A stretch of 64,000 nt of DNA from Gemmatimonadota bacterium (GTDB lineage: Bacteria > Gemmatimonadota > Gemmatimonadetes > Gemmatimonadales > Gemmatimonadaceae), in contig JAQBPX010000002.1 of NCBI GenBank assembly GCA_028287305.1, positions 310,001-374,000 on the forward strand. Direction: 5' to 3'. This document shows, one piece after another, positions 50,159-58,796 of this stretch (within the stretch, counting starts at the first letter, position 1; the number at the start of each line of letters is the position of its first letter). Below the pieces are notes generated by a model, which was given only the letters and a program-made list of their open reading frames with translations, was not told the origin of the DNA and did not search any database. A program made the position numbers and the translations under genes.

Positions 50159-51748
50159 ATGCGCCCGCTGATCGTCGTTGCCGCCGCCCTGCTGCTCACC
50201 CCGCCCGCGCATGCGCAGGCCGCGCCGCCCGCGATGGACATCGCCTATCGCGTGTCGCTCGCCGACCCGGCGATGCACCTCTACGACGTCACCATCGACC
50301 TCGCGCGCCTCAGTGGCGGCAGCGTCGACCTGCAGATGCCGGTCTGGTCGCCGGGCCGCTATGCGCGCGCCGACTTCGCGCGCAACGTGCAGGAGGTTTC
50401 GGTCACCGGCGCGAAGGGCGACACGCTTGCCGCCGAGAAGCTCAACGGTTCGCTCTGGCGTGTTGCGCTCGGCAGGCAGAAGGCGGCGCGCGTGCACTAT
50501 CGTGTCTTCGCGAACGCCCCCATGTCCGGCACCTTCTCGGTGCTCGACACCAATCACGCCAACTGGAACGGCCCCTCGCTGTTCATGTACGTGGTGGGGC
50601 ACAAGCAGGATGCGGTCACGCTTCACGTCGACGCGCCCCCCGCCGCGCTGCTCATGAATGGCGACGCGAGCCTCACGTCGCAGCGCGACTTCCGCTTCGA
50701 GAACTATGACCGCCTGGTGGACACGCCCACCGAGGTGGCGGGCAACCTCCTGCTCGACAGCACGCGCGTCGACGGCCGCACCTATCGCGTGATGGTCCAC
50801 CACAACGGCCCCGTGCCCGAGGGTGGCTTCGCGAAGTTCGTGCGTGACGTCGGCAAGCTCGTGAAGTACGAGAACAGTGTCTTCGACGCGCCTCCCCTGA
50901 CGCGCTACACCTTCCTCGTGCACCTCGGCTTCCCCGGCGGCGACGGCATGGAGCACTTGTTCTCCACCCAGGTGCAGACGCCGCAGAAGTGGGCCGACAC
51001 CAACGGCGTGATGCCCGCCACCGACATCGTGGCTCACGAGTACTTCCACGTGTGGAACGTGAAGCGCGTGCGCCCCGCGGCGCTCGGCCCCTTCGATTAC
51101 ACGGTGGAGCAGTACCAGCCCTCCCTCTGGGTGGCCGAGGGATGGACGCAGTACTACGGCACGGTGGCCATGCATCGTGCCGGCATCACCGACGAGGCCG
51201 AGATGCTCGCGTCGGTCGCAGGCATCGCGCGCGCGAACCTCACGGCGCCCGGTCGCAAGCTGGCCTCGGCGCGCATGGCGAGCTTTCATGCGCCCTTCTG
51301 GGACGGCGCCGCGCAATCGCAGCCGACGAACCGCGGTAACGTCTGGATCTCGTACTACACCAAGGGCGCGGGACTCGCGCTCTACCTGGACTTGATGGTG
51401 CGTTCGAAGACGAACGACAGGAAGTCACTCGACGACGTGTTCCGCGCGCTCCGCAAGCGCTCGTGGGAGCAGCGCAGCGCGTCGTACTACCTGCAGGGCC
51501 GTGGCTACACCGAGCGCGACGTCGAACTCGCCGTGCAGGACGTGACCGGCGAGGACATGCACGGCTGGTTCGACACGCACGTGGGCGGCACGGTGGATCC
51601 GGACTTCGACGCCGCCCTCGCGGGCGCCGGACTCAAGCTCGTTCGCGGAGACCAGCGCTGGTCGATCGAGCCCCTTCCGGAGGCGACGGAGGCGCAGCGT
51701 CGCGTGAGGGCTGGGTGGCTGTCCGGCTCGCACTCCCCGCCAGGGTGA
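50159..51748 (+). CDS. M61-family glycyl aminopeptidase without PDZ domain
   Basis: A 529-residue exported peptidase. Signal peptide: LIVVAAALLLTPPAHAQA. The N-terminal beta domain leads to the zinc site HEYFHVWN (His293, Glu294, His297) and VAEGWTQYYG with the third ligand. The family usually has a PDZ domain before the last stretch. Here GAGLKLVRGDQ (from about 491) passes directly into the usual end, PEATEAQRRVRAGWLSG, so the PDZ part appears to be missing in a clean way. The tail overlaps the EamA gene by 116 bases. Start ATG 50159 is set by the signal. Confidence 0.9.
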   Translation: MRPLIVVAAALLLTPPAHAQAAPPAMDIAYRVSLADPAMHLYDVTIDLARLSGGSVDLQMPVWSPGRYARADFARNVQEVSVTGAKGDTLAAEKLNGSLWRVALGRQKAARVHYRVFANAPMSGTFSVLDTNHANWNGPSLFMYVVGHKQDAVTLHVDAPPAALLMNGDASLTSQRDFRFENYDRLVDTPTEVAGNLLLDSTRVDGRTYRVMVHHNGPVPEGGFAKFVRDVGKLVKYENSVFDAPPLTRYTFLVHLGFPGGDGMEHLFSTQVQTPQKWADTNGVMPATDIVAHEYFHVWNVKRVRPAALGPFDYTVEQYQPSLWVAEGWTQYYGTVAMHRAGITDEAEMLASVAGIARANLTAPGRKLASARMASFHAPFWDGAAQSQPTNRGNVWISYYTKGAGLALYLDLMVRSKTNDRKSLDDVFRALRKRSWEQRSASYYLQGRGYTERDVELAVQDVTGEDMHGWFDTHVGGTVDPDFDAALAGAGLKLVRGDQRWSIEPLPEATEAQRRVRAGWLSGSHSPPG

Positions 51749-52640
51749 TCGTCGCCACGCCCACGAGGATGACCGCCGCGGCCACGAGCGTGCGCGCGGT
51801 GATCGGCTCGTGCGCGAACAGCCAGCCGAGCAGCACGGCGACCACGGGGTTCACGTATGCATACGTCGAGACCCGCGCGGCCGTGGTGGCCCCGAGCAGG
51901 TACACGTAGGCGGTGTATCCCACCAGTGAGCCGAACACCACAAGGTAGGCGTAGCTGAGCAGCGACCGCAGCGAGATCGCCGCCAGGTTCACCTGCGCCG
52001 CCTCGCCGCTCACGAGTCCCGCAATCACGAGCGCGGCCCCGCCACAGAGCATCTGGATGGCCGTGGCGAGCAGCGGTGACGACGGGCGCTCGCTCTGCCG
52101 CGCCACGATCGAGCCGATCGCCCACGAGAGTGACCCGACCACGAGCACACCCGCGCCGCCCAGGTCGATGCCGCCACCGTGGCCGGCCAGCGCCGCAGGG
52201 CCCACGAGGATAAGCAGTCCTCCCAGGCCGATCGCGATGCCGACGCCGGTGAGCAGCCGGGGACGCACCCCTCCCGGTCGCAGCCAGTCCACCAGCACCA
52301 TCCAGAGCGGCACCATCGCCACCAGCAGGGACGTGATGCCGCTCGCGACGCGCTGCTCGGCCCACACCACCGCCCCGTTCCCGCCGAGCAGGAGCAGCGG
52401 GCCCGTGATCATCGCGGTGCGCCACGCACCGCGAGTGGGCGCCGGGGTCCCGCGTATGCGCACCCAGCCGTACAAAAGCGCGCCTGCCAGTGCGAACCGG
52501 GTGCCCGCCATCAGCCACGGCGGCATCGTCTCGATCGCGTATTTTATGAACAGGTACGTGGAGCCCCAGATCACGTACACGGCCGCGAAGGCGGCGATCA
52601 CCGTGGCTCGATTGTGTGGGCGCTGTTCGGACTTGGTCAC
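51633..52640 (-). CDS. EamA/DMT-family transporter
   Basis: A 335-residue exporter of the drug/metabolite type with ten membrane helices in two EamA halves (VYVIWGSTYLFIKYAIETMPP in the first; ILVVGSLSWAIGSIVA in the second). The last 35 residues are polar and lie antisense to the tail of the M61 gene, so the true family part ends near 51740. GTG 52640 gives the longest form; GTG 52601 is another choice. The start is only 14 bases from cysK; members of this group export amino acids, and cysteine is a tempting but unproven guess. Confidence 0.88.
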   Translation of the reverse strand: MTKSEQRPHNRATVIAAFAAVYVIWGSTYLFIKYAIETMPPWLMAGTRFALAGALLYGWVRIRGTPAPTRGAWRTAMITGPLLLLGGNGAVVWAEQRVASGITSLLVAMVPLWMVLVDWLRPGGVRPRLLTGVGIAIGLGGLLILVGPAALAGHGGGIDLGGAGVLVVGSLSWAIGSIVARQSERPSSPLLATAIQMLCGGAALVIAGLVSGEAAQVNLAAISLRSLLSYAYLVVFGSLVGYTAYVYLLGATTAARVSTYAYVNPVVAVLLGWLFAHEPITARTLVAAAVILVGVATITLAGSASRTATQPSRDAAPPSPPEGARSTSAGLRERA

Positions 52641-52654
52641 CCGGGAAAGATATC

Positions 52655-53617
52655 ATGAAGATTCATGAGAACGTCGCGTCCACTGTCGGCAACACGCCGC
52701 TCATCCAGCTGAACCGCATGACGCAGGGCCTCGGGGCTCGCGTCGCGATCAAGCACGAGGGATTCAACCCGTTCAACTCGGTCAAGGACCGCATCGGCGC
52801 GGCAATGATCGATGACGCGATCACGCGCGGCGCGCTGACGCCGGGGATGATCATCGTGGAGCCCACGAGCGGGAACACGGGCATCGGCATCGCCTACGCG
52901 GCGGTGGCGAAGGGCTATCGCTGCATCTTCGTGATGCCCGAGACCATGACCGTGGAGCGACGCCACCTCCTCCGCGCGCTCGGCTGCCGGGTGGTGCTCA
53001 CCGAGGGCCCCAAGGGAATGAAGGGCGCCATTGCGAAGGCGGAGGAAGTGCTCGCCACGCTCGGCGCTCGCGGATGGATGCCGCGGCAGTTCGACAACCC
53101 CGCGAATCCCGCCATTCACTATCACACCACGGGTCCCGAGATCTGGAAGGACACCGATGGCGGCGTCGACATCTTCGTCTCCGGTGTGGGCACTGGCGGC
53201 ACCATCACCGGCACGGGACGCTTCCTGCGCGAGCAGAAGCCCGGGCTCACGATCGTGGCCGTGGAGCCGAACGAGAGCCCCGTGCTGTCGGGCGGCGCGC
53301 CGTCGCCGCACAAGCAGCAGGGCATTGGCGCGGGGTTCATCCCCGGCAACCTCGACACGAAGATCTACGACGAGGTCATCCGGGTCACGAATGAGGACGC
53401 GATCGCGACCGCGCGCCGGCTCGCGCGCGAGGAGGCGATCTTCGCGGGGATCTCGTCGGGATCGATCACCTGGGCCGCGCTGCAGCTCGCCGCGCGCCCG
53501 GAGAACAAGGGCAAGCTGATCGTGTCGATCGTCTGCGACTTCGGTGAGCGCTACCTCTCCAATCCCGTCTACGCCGAAGTGGCGGAGCCGACCGACGAGG
53601 AGCTGGGACTCTCCTAG
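52655..53617 (+). CDS. cysK: Cysteine synthase A (O-acetylserine sulfhydrylase)
   Basis: Joins O-acetylserine and sulfide to make cysteine with pyridoxal phosphate. The 320 residues show Lys44 in NSVKDRIG, the substrate loop PTSGNTGIG, the phosphate-binding [10 protein letters not shown], and [12 protein letters not shown]. Start ATG 52655 has GGGAAAG eight bases before it. Divergent from the EamA gene with 14 nt between. The stop shares the CTAG at 53614-53617 with the aldo/keto reductase. Confidence 0.96.
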   Translation: MKIHENVASTVGNTPLIQLNRMTQGLGARVAIKHEGFNPFNSVKDRIGAAMIDDAITRGALTPGMIIVEPTSGNTGIGIAYAAVAKGYRCIFVMPETMTVERRHLLRALGCRVVLTEGPKGMKGAIAKAEEVLATLGARGWMPRQFDNPANPAIHYHTTGPEIWKDTDGGVDIFVSGVGTGGTITGTGRFLREQKPGLTIVAVEPNESPVLSGGAPSPHKQQGIGAGFIPGNLDTKIYDEVIRVTNEDAIATARRLAREEAIFAGISSGSITWAALQLAARPENKGKLIVSIVCDFGERYLSNPVYAEVAEPTDEELGLS

Positions 53618-54594
53618 CGGTTCACCAGGCTCATGTCCGGATAGCGATCGCCGGCCGTCGCGCCCTTCGGTGCGATGGCATCGAGCTCCTGCAGCTCGGC
53701 GTCGCTGAGCTCGATGTCGGCGGCTGCCGCGTTCTCCTCGAGCCGGGAGCGCGACTTGGTCCCCGGGATCGGGACGATGTCGTCGCCCTGCTCCATGACC
53801 CAGGCGAGTGCGAGCTGCGCGGGCGTCGCCTGCTTCTCGGCGGCCATCTGCTCGATGCGCTTCACCAGGTCGAGGTTTTTCTGGAAGTTCTCCCCCTGGA
53901 AGCGCGCACTTCGGCTGCGGTAGTCATCCGCAGAAAAGTCGGATGGCGTCTGGAAGCGCCCGGTGAGGAACCCGCGGCCCAGCGGACTGTACGCCACGAA
54001 GCCGATGCCGAGCTCGCGCACCGTGGACAGGATCCCGTCCTCGGGGTCGCGCGTCCACAGTGAGTACTCGGTCTGGAGCGCGGAGATGGGGTGGACCGCG
54101 TGTGCCCTGCGAATGGTGGCCGCTCCCGCCTCGGAAAGGCCGAGATATTTCACCTTGCCGGCGGTCACGAGCTCCTTCATGGCGCCCACCGTGTCCTCGA
54201 TCGGCACCGTGTTGTCCATGCGATGCTGGTAGTAGAGGTCGATGACGTCCACGTTCAGGCGCTTGAGGCTGGCCTCGCACGCTGACCGTACGTACTCGGG
54301 TCGCCCGTTCACTCCCAGGAACTCGCCCTTGTCCCCGCGCATGTTGCCGAACTTCGTGGCGAGTTGCACCTCACCGCGCCGGTTCCGGATGGCCTTGCCG
54401 ACCAGCTCCTCGTTCTTGAACGGACCGTACATGTCGGCCGTATCCAGGAAGGTGATGCCGACGTCGAGGGCTCGGTGGATCGTCTCGATGGACTCGGCGT
54501 CGTTGGTGGCGCCGTAGAACTCGGACATGCCCATGCAGCCGAGGCCCATGCGAGAGACGGTCAGGCCCTGCGAGCCGAGGGGGACGGTGCGCAT
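53614..54594 (-). CDS. Aldo/keto reductase
   Basis: An NADPH-dependent carbonyl reductase of 326 residues with the TIM-barrel AKR tetrad Asp51, Tyr56, Lys81 and His124 ([23 protein letters not shown]). The NADPH site shows [14 protein letters not shown]. It matches the AKR11/AKR13 group (general aldehydes and ketones). ATG 54594 was chosen; the longer start at 54651 adds 19 residues. It is divergent from the TonB receptor with a repeat in the gap. Confidence 0.93.
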   Translation of the reverse strand: MRTVPLGSQGLTVSRMGLGCMGMSEFYGATNDAESIETIHRALDVGITFLDTADMYGPFKNEELVGKAIRNRRGEVQLATKFGNMRGDKGEFLGVNGRPEYVRSACEASLKRLNVDVIDLYYQHRMDNTVPIEDTVGAMKELVTAGKVKYLGLSEAGAATIRRAHAVHPISALQTEYSLWTRDPEDGILSTVRELGIGFVAYSPLGRGFLTGRFQTPSDFSADDYRSRSARFQGENFQKNLDLVKRIEQMAAEKQATPAQLALAWVMEQGDDIVPIPGTKSRSRLEENAAAADIELSDAELQELDAIAPKGATAGDRYPDMSLVNR

Positions 54595-54662
54595 TCTGTT
54601 TCCGGAAAAAGGGGTGTGCGTTGGGGATGCGAGTTTCGCGCCGGGCTGCAACTGCTGAACAG

Positions 54663-54739
54663 CTTGAACAGGACGACGGCGGACAACTTTGGACCAACGC
54701 TCCGCCCCTGTCCAGTGGTTCTCCGGCGTGGTCCTGTTC
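54663..54739. repeat. Inverted repeat of the GAACAGGACRACGGCGGA family (copy 2)
   Basis: The left arm CTTGAACAGGACGACGGC (from 54663, on to GGA at 54683) is almost the same as that at 39178-39198. GAACAGGAC (54666-54674) pairs with GTCCTGTTC (54731-54739); the inner pairing is imperfect. AACTGC (54650) stands before it, as in copy 1. It lies in the divergent gap between the reductase and the TonB receptor. Confidence 0.7.
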
Positions 54740-54794
54740 TGCTTTTGTTGTGCCGGTGCGAAGTGCCAAACAATGTGCGATGTTACCGGACCTC

Positions 54795-56825
54795 ATGCGA
54801 ATTGCACTCATCCTCGCCTGCGTTGCACCGATGTCGCAGGCGTTCGCGCAGCAGCCAACCGACACGGCGCATCTCGCGCCCACCGTGGTCACGGTGACGC
54901 GAGCACCCTCGACCATGAACGCCACCGCCGCGGCGCTCTCGGCGGTGCGCCTTACGGAGTCGGCTCGCCACTCGACGGGCATCGCACTCGACGACGCACT
55001 CCGCGCCGTGCCTGGCGTGCAGGTGGACAACAGCTTCAACTGGGCGCTGGGCGAGCGCATCTCGATCCGCGGATTCGGTGGGCGCGCGCAGTTCGGCGTG
55101 CGAGGGGTCCGCGTGATCGTGGATGGCGTGCCTGCCACGATGCCCGATGGACAGACGACGCTCAACCACGTGGAGACGAGTGACCTGGAGCGGGCCGAGG
55201 TGATCCGCGGTCCGGCGGCGTCGCTCTATGGCAATGCGGCAGGTGGCGTGATCCAGCTCGAGGGGCGCACCGCGCCCGCGCAGCCTTTCGCGCCACAGCT
55301 GCGGATGCTGAGCGGCGACGACGGGCTGCGTCGCGCCGAGGGTGGCGCGGGTGGAACGGTCGAGCGGTTCGACTACAGCGCGCTGGCCACGCGCTCTGCC
55401 TGGGGCGGCTCGCGCGGATGGAACGATGCGTCGAGCGATCGCGTCACGGCGCGCGCCGGCTGGAACGCAGGGGCCGCCGGCACGCTGCGCCTGAGCCTGG
55501 CCGGCGTGGACTACGCCGCGAACAACCCGGGCGGGCTGAGCGACTCGGCAATGCACGTGGATCCCACGCAGGCATTCGCCAACAACGTGAAGCAGCATGC
55601 GGGGGAGAGTGGCCGGCACCGGCAGGCGGGGTTGCGCTGGGGCCTGTCGCGCGGCGTCACCGACGTGGAGGTCGCGGGCTACACGCTCACGCGGGCGCTC
55701 GACAACCCGATTCCCGTGCGCATCATCGCGCTCGATCGCGACGCGAGCGGAGGTCGTGCGTTGCTGTCCACGCAGGTGCTCGGCGCGCGACTGACCGCGG
55801 GCGCCGAGGTGCAGGGGCTGCACGACGACCGGAAGAACTGGGCGAACAACTCAGGTGCGCGGGGCGCGATCTCCCTCGACCAGCTCGAGCGCGTCAACTC
55901 GACGGGAGTCTTCGGCCAGTTAGTGCGCCCATTCGGGCGCCTCGGCCTGTCGGCCGGTGTGCGTGGCGACGCGATCAGGTTCGGCGTGAGTGACCGCCTG
56001 GTGACCGCCACGAATCCCGACGACTCGGGCGAGCGCACGCTGCACGCGGTGAGCCCGTCGGCCGGCGCCACCTTCGCCCTCACGCGATCCATGGCTGTCT
56101 ATGCAAACGTTGCGACCGCCTTCGAGACACCGACCACCACGGAGCTGGCGAACCGCCCAACGGAGGCGGGTGGGTTCAACCCCGACCTGCAGCCACAGCG
56201 CACGCGATCGGGGGAGCTCGGCATCCGCGCGACCACTGTCACCACGCACGTGATCGCGCAGTGGAGCGCCACGCTCTACCGCGCGCACATCCGCGACGCG
56301 CTGGTGCCCTTCGAGGTGCCGAGCGCGCCGGGCAGGCAGTTCTTCCGCAATGCGGCAACGGCCACGCACCAGGGTGCCGAGCTGGGGGCGCAGCTCGCAC
56401 TGGGCGCTGCGGCCACGCTCGACGCGGCCTACACGATCACCGACGCGAAGTTCGATCGCTACTCCACCGCGACCGCGACGTACGACGGCAACCGCGTGCC
56501 GGGTGTCGCGCCCCGCCACCTGGATGCGACGCTGGGGCTCACGCGCGGCTGGCTGTTCGCGCAGCTCGCCGTGCGCGCGCAGTCGTCCATGGCGGTGGAT
56601 GATGCCAACCAGGACCACGTGGCGGGCTACGCCGTATGGGACCTGCGGTCGAGCGCGCGGTCGAGGGCGTTCGGCGGAGTCGCACTCTCTCCCATGGTGG
56701 GGATCTCCAACCTCTTCGACGCGACCTACGTCTCGAGCGTCGTGATCAACGCCACCGGTCGCCGCTACTACGAGCCCGCGCCGAAGCGGTTGCTCTACGC
56801 CGGAGTGTCGCTCGGCGCGCGCTGA
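54795..56825 (+). CDS. TonB-dependent outer-membrane receptor
   Basis: A 676-residue barrel receptor. Signal peptide RIALILACVAPMSQAFAQ; then a TonB-box-like stretch (TVVTVTRAPS), the plug (ALRAVPGVQVDNSFNWALGERISIRGFGGRAQFGVRGVRVIVDGVPA, DLERAEVIRGPAASLYGNAAGGVI) and a 22-strand-type barrel ending in RRYYEPAPKRLLYAGVSLGAR with the usual aromatic-rich end. Length and plug type fit siderophore or vitamin receptors; the ligand is unknown. The end overlaps the kinase gene by 31 bases. Confidence 0.93.
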   Translation: MRIALILACVAPMSQAFAQQPTDTAHLAPTVVTVTRAPSTMNATAAALSAVRLTESARHSTGIALDDALRAVPGVQVDNSFNWALGERISIRGFGGRAQFGVRGVRVIVDGVPATMPDGQTTLNHVETSDLERAEVIRGPAASLYGNAAGGVIQLEGRTAPAQPFAPQLRMLSGDDGLRRAEGGAGGTVERFDYSALATRSAWGGSRGWNDASSDRVTARAGWNAGAAGTLRLSLAGVDYAANNPGGLSDSAMHVDPTQAFANNVKQHAGESGRHRQAGLRWGLSRGVTDVEVAGYTLTRALDNPIPVRIIALDRDASGGRALLSTQVLGARLTAGAEVQGLHDDRKNWANNSGARGAISLDQLERVNSTGVFGQLVRPFGRLGLSAGVRGDAIRFGVSDRLVTATNPDDSGERTLHAVSPSAGATFALTRSMAVYANVATAFETPTTTELANRPTEAGGFNPDLQPQRTRSGELGIRATTVTTHVIAQWSATLYRAHIRDALVPFEVPSAPGRQFFRNAATATHQGAELGAQLALGAAATLDAAYTITDAKFDRYSTATATYDGNRVPGVAPRHLDATLGLTRGWLFAQLAVRAQSSMAVDDANQDHVAGYAVWDLRSSARSRAFGGVALSPMVGISNLFDATYVSSVVINATGRRYYEPAPKRLLYAGVSLGAR

Positions 56826-58795
56826 GTGAGCAGGGTGCGCACATCGTGCTCGGCGCGCACGTGCGCATCGATGCCGCTGCAGATCGCGCGGATCCTGCCC
56901 GTGATCTCCTCGCGCTGCGAGGGCTCGAGCTCGCGCGCGGCCCTGAGGGAGGCGAGCTGCAGCCAGAGCGTGCGTAGCATCTCCTCCACGCGCTGGCGTC
57001 GGTCGATCAGCGCGGCGCGACGCTCGGCGAGGGTGCGCAGGAGCTGAAGCTGGTCGAGCAACAGGGGGCGCATCTCGGAAGCGGGAGCGAGCGCGGCCAG
57101 TCGCGCCTCGAGGCGCGCGAGCTCGGCGGGGTCCGCCTCGAGTGCGAGTGAGGCGATGGACGAGTCGAGCGCCTCGATCTCGGCTACCGCCTCGCCTGCG
57201 GCGTTACGGGACTCGGACGCGAGGCGAGGATCGGCTGCTTCGACGTCGCCTGCCAACTGGGCGATGGAGAGCGCAAGCTCGGCGGGCGACTGCGGTTCGC
57301 CGGGAAGCCTCGTGCCTGCGTGCAGCGGGGACAGGATGGCCTGCGCCTCCGGGCGCAGCCAGTAGCGCGATCGAGACGGCGTCGTGAGCAGCTTGGCGCT
57401 GTGGTCGGCACTCAGTCCCATCCGGCGACCGAGGAAGATGGCCGCGGCCAGGCCGCCGTATATCGTCACTGCCGAGGCGACGACACCCAGGAGCAGCCAC
57501 ATCCGGTAGGGAGCGTTGTGTGGGTCTGGAGAGCCAATGAGGACCGCGGCCATTTCCATCACCGCGAGGATGCTCACGCTCGTGGACAGTTGCACCACTC
57601 GCCGCGCGCGCTGGAAGCCCACCGGCAGTCGCCGCGTGGGGTCGTCACCCGCATGCCAGCTGGCGGGCCAGGGAAAGTTCCACCACCGCGGCGTCATCAG
57701 CGCCAGGCGCCGGATCTCCCTCCATGAGTGCCCACCGCGGCGCGCGAACAGCACGACGATCGCGCTGCCGATCGGAGAGGCGACAGTCACTCCCCATACA
57801 AGTGTCATCCAGTCCTGCCCCATCTCGCTTCCCAGGCCCCAGCGCATCTGGATGGCCGTGAGTACCGGAACAAGGAAGGCGGCGCAGAGCGCGTACTGAG
57901 GCACCATCCCCCGCAGCGTGCGGAGTCGGGGCGGGAGGTCCTCGATGTCATCCGAGTCCCCGCGACGCAGGCCCTCACGCATTGCGTGGCCGTCCTTCGG
58001 TCTCCGCGCGGGATCCTTCTCCAGGCAGCCGGCGATCATTTGCAGGAGGTCGTCCGGGGCATCGGGCACCAGCGTGGCCAGGGGCGCCGGCATCCGCGTC
58101 ACGTGCTGCGCCAGCACCTCCTGCGCGAGCAGTCCCGCAAACGGCGGCCGCCCGCTCAACATCTCGTAGCCCATCACGCCGAGCGAGTAGAGGTCGCTTC
58201 GCCCGTCGAGCGTGCGCGCTCCGCTCGCCTGCTCTGGACTCATGTACGTGGGCGTGCCCACGATGATCCCCGTCTGCGTGAGCGACGCCGATGCCTCGCC
58301 GCGCGCGATGCCGAAGTCGGCGAGCATCGCGCGCCCGCTGCCGCGCTCGATCAGCACGTTGTCGGGCTTGATGTCGCGATGCACGATCCCCTTCTCGTGC
58401 GCGTAGTGCAGCGCGTCGGCCAGCTGCGCGAGAATCTCCTTCGCCACCTCGGGCGCGATCCGCCCCTCGCGCCGCAGCTTGTCCGCCAGCGACTCGCCGT
58501 TCACGAACCCCATGATGAAGAAGGTGACGGCGGGCGTCTCGCCGAAGGTGTAGAGGGGCACGATGTTCGAGTGCGAGAGCTGCGCGGCCAGTCGTGCCTC
58601 GCGCAGGAAGCGCTCGCGTCCATCGCCGATGGCTGCGCCCTCGGGAGGCAGCACCTTGATCGCCACCTCACGCTCGAGCGCGCGCTCCCGGCCGTGATAC
58701 ACCGCGCCCATGCCGCCCCGCCCGAGCAGGCGCCCGATGTCGTACTGCGCACCAAGCGCAGTGACGAGCGAGTCCCGGAGCGGGTCGGCGCTCAC
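56795..58795 (-). CDS. Ser/Thr protein kinase with four membrane helices and C-terminal coiled coil
   Basis: A 666-residue kinase. The catalytic part (about 15-280) has GRGGMGAVY, Lys47, HRDIKPDN (Asp141), DFG (Asp160) and SPEQ. Four membrane helices lie at about 297-317, 331-352, 400-420 and 435-460. The last 200 residues are mostly helical and Leu/Ala/Glu-rich, probably a cytoplasmic coiled coil. GTG 58795 begins one base after the S9 peptidase stop (TGACGTG), so both are translated together. Start and operon are clear; signal unknown. Confidence 0.92.
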   Translation of the reverse strand: MSADPLRDSLVTALGAQYDIGRLLGRGGMGAVYHGRERALEREVAIKVLPPEGAAIGDGRERFLREARLAAQLSHSNIVPLYTFGETPAVTFFIMGFVNGESLADKLRREGRIAPEVAKEILAQLADALHYAHEKGIVHRDIKPDNVLIERGSGRAMLADFGIARGEASASLTQTGIIVGTPTYMSPEQASGARTLDGRSDLYSLGVMGYEMLSGRPPFAGLLAQEVLAQHVTRMPAPLATLVPDAPDDLLQMIAGCLEKDPARRPKDGHAMREGLRRGDSDDIEDLPPRLRTLRGMVPQYALCAAFLVPVLTAIQMRWGLGSEMGQDWMTLVWGVTVASPIGSAIVVLFARRGGHSWREIRRLALMTPRWWNFPWPASWHAGDDPTRRLPVGFQRARRVVQLSTSVSILAVMEMAAVLIGSPDPHNAPYRMWLLLGVVASAVTIYGGLAAAIFLGRRMGLSADHSAKLLTTPSRSRYWLRPEAQAILSPLHAGTRLPGEPQSPAELALSIAQLAGDVEAADPRLASESRNAAGEAVAEIEALDSSIASLALEADPAELARLEARLAALAPASEMRPLLLDQLQLLRTLAERRAALIDRRQRVEEMLRTLWLQLASLRAARELEPSQREEITGRIRAICSGIDAHVRAEHDVRTLLTQRAPSDTPA

Positions 58796-58796
58796 G

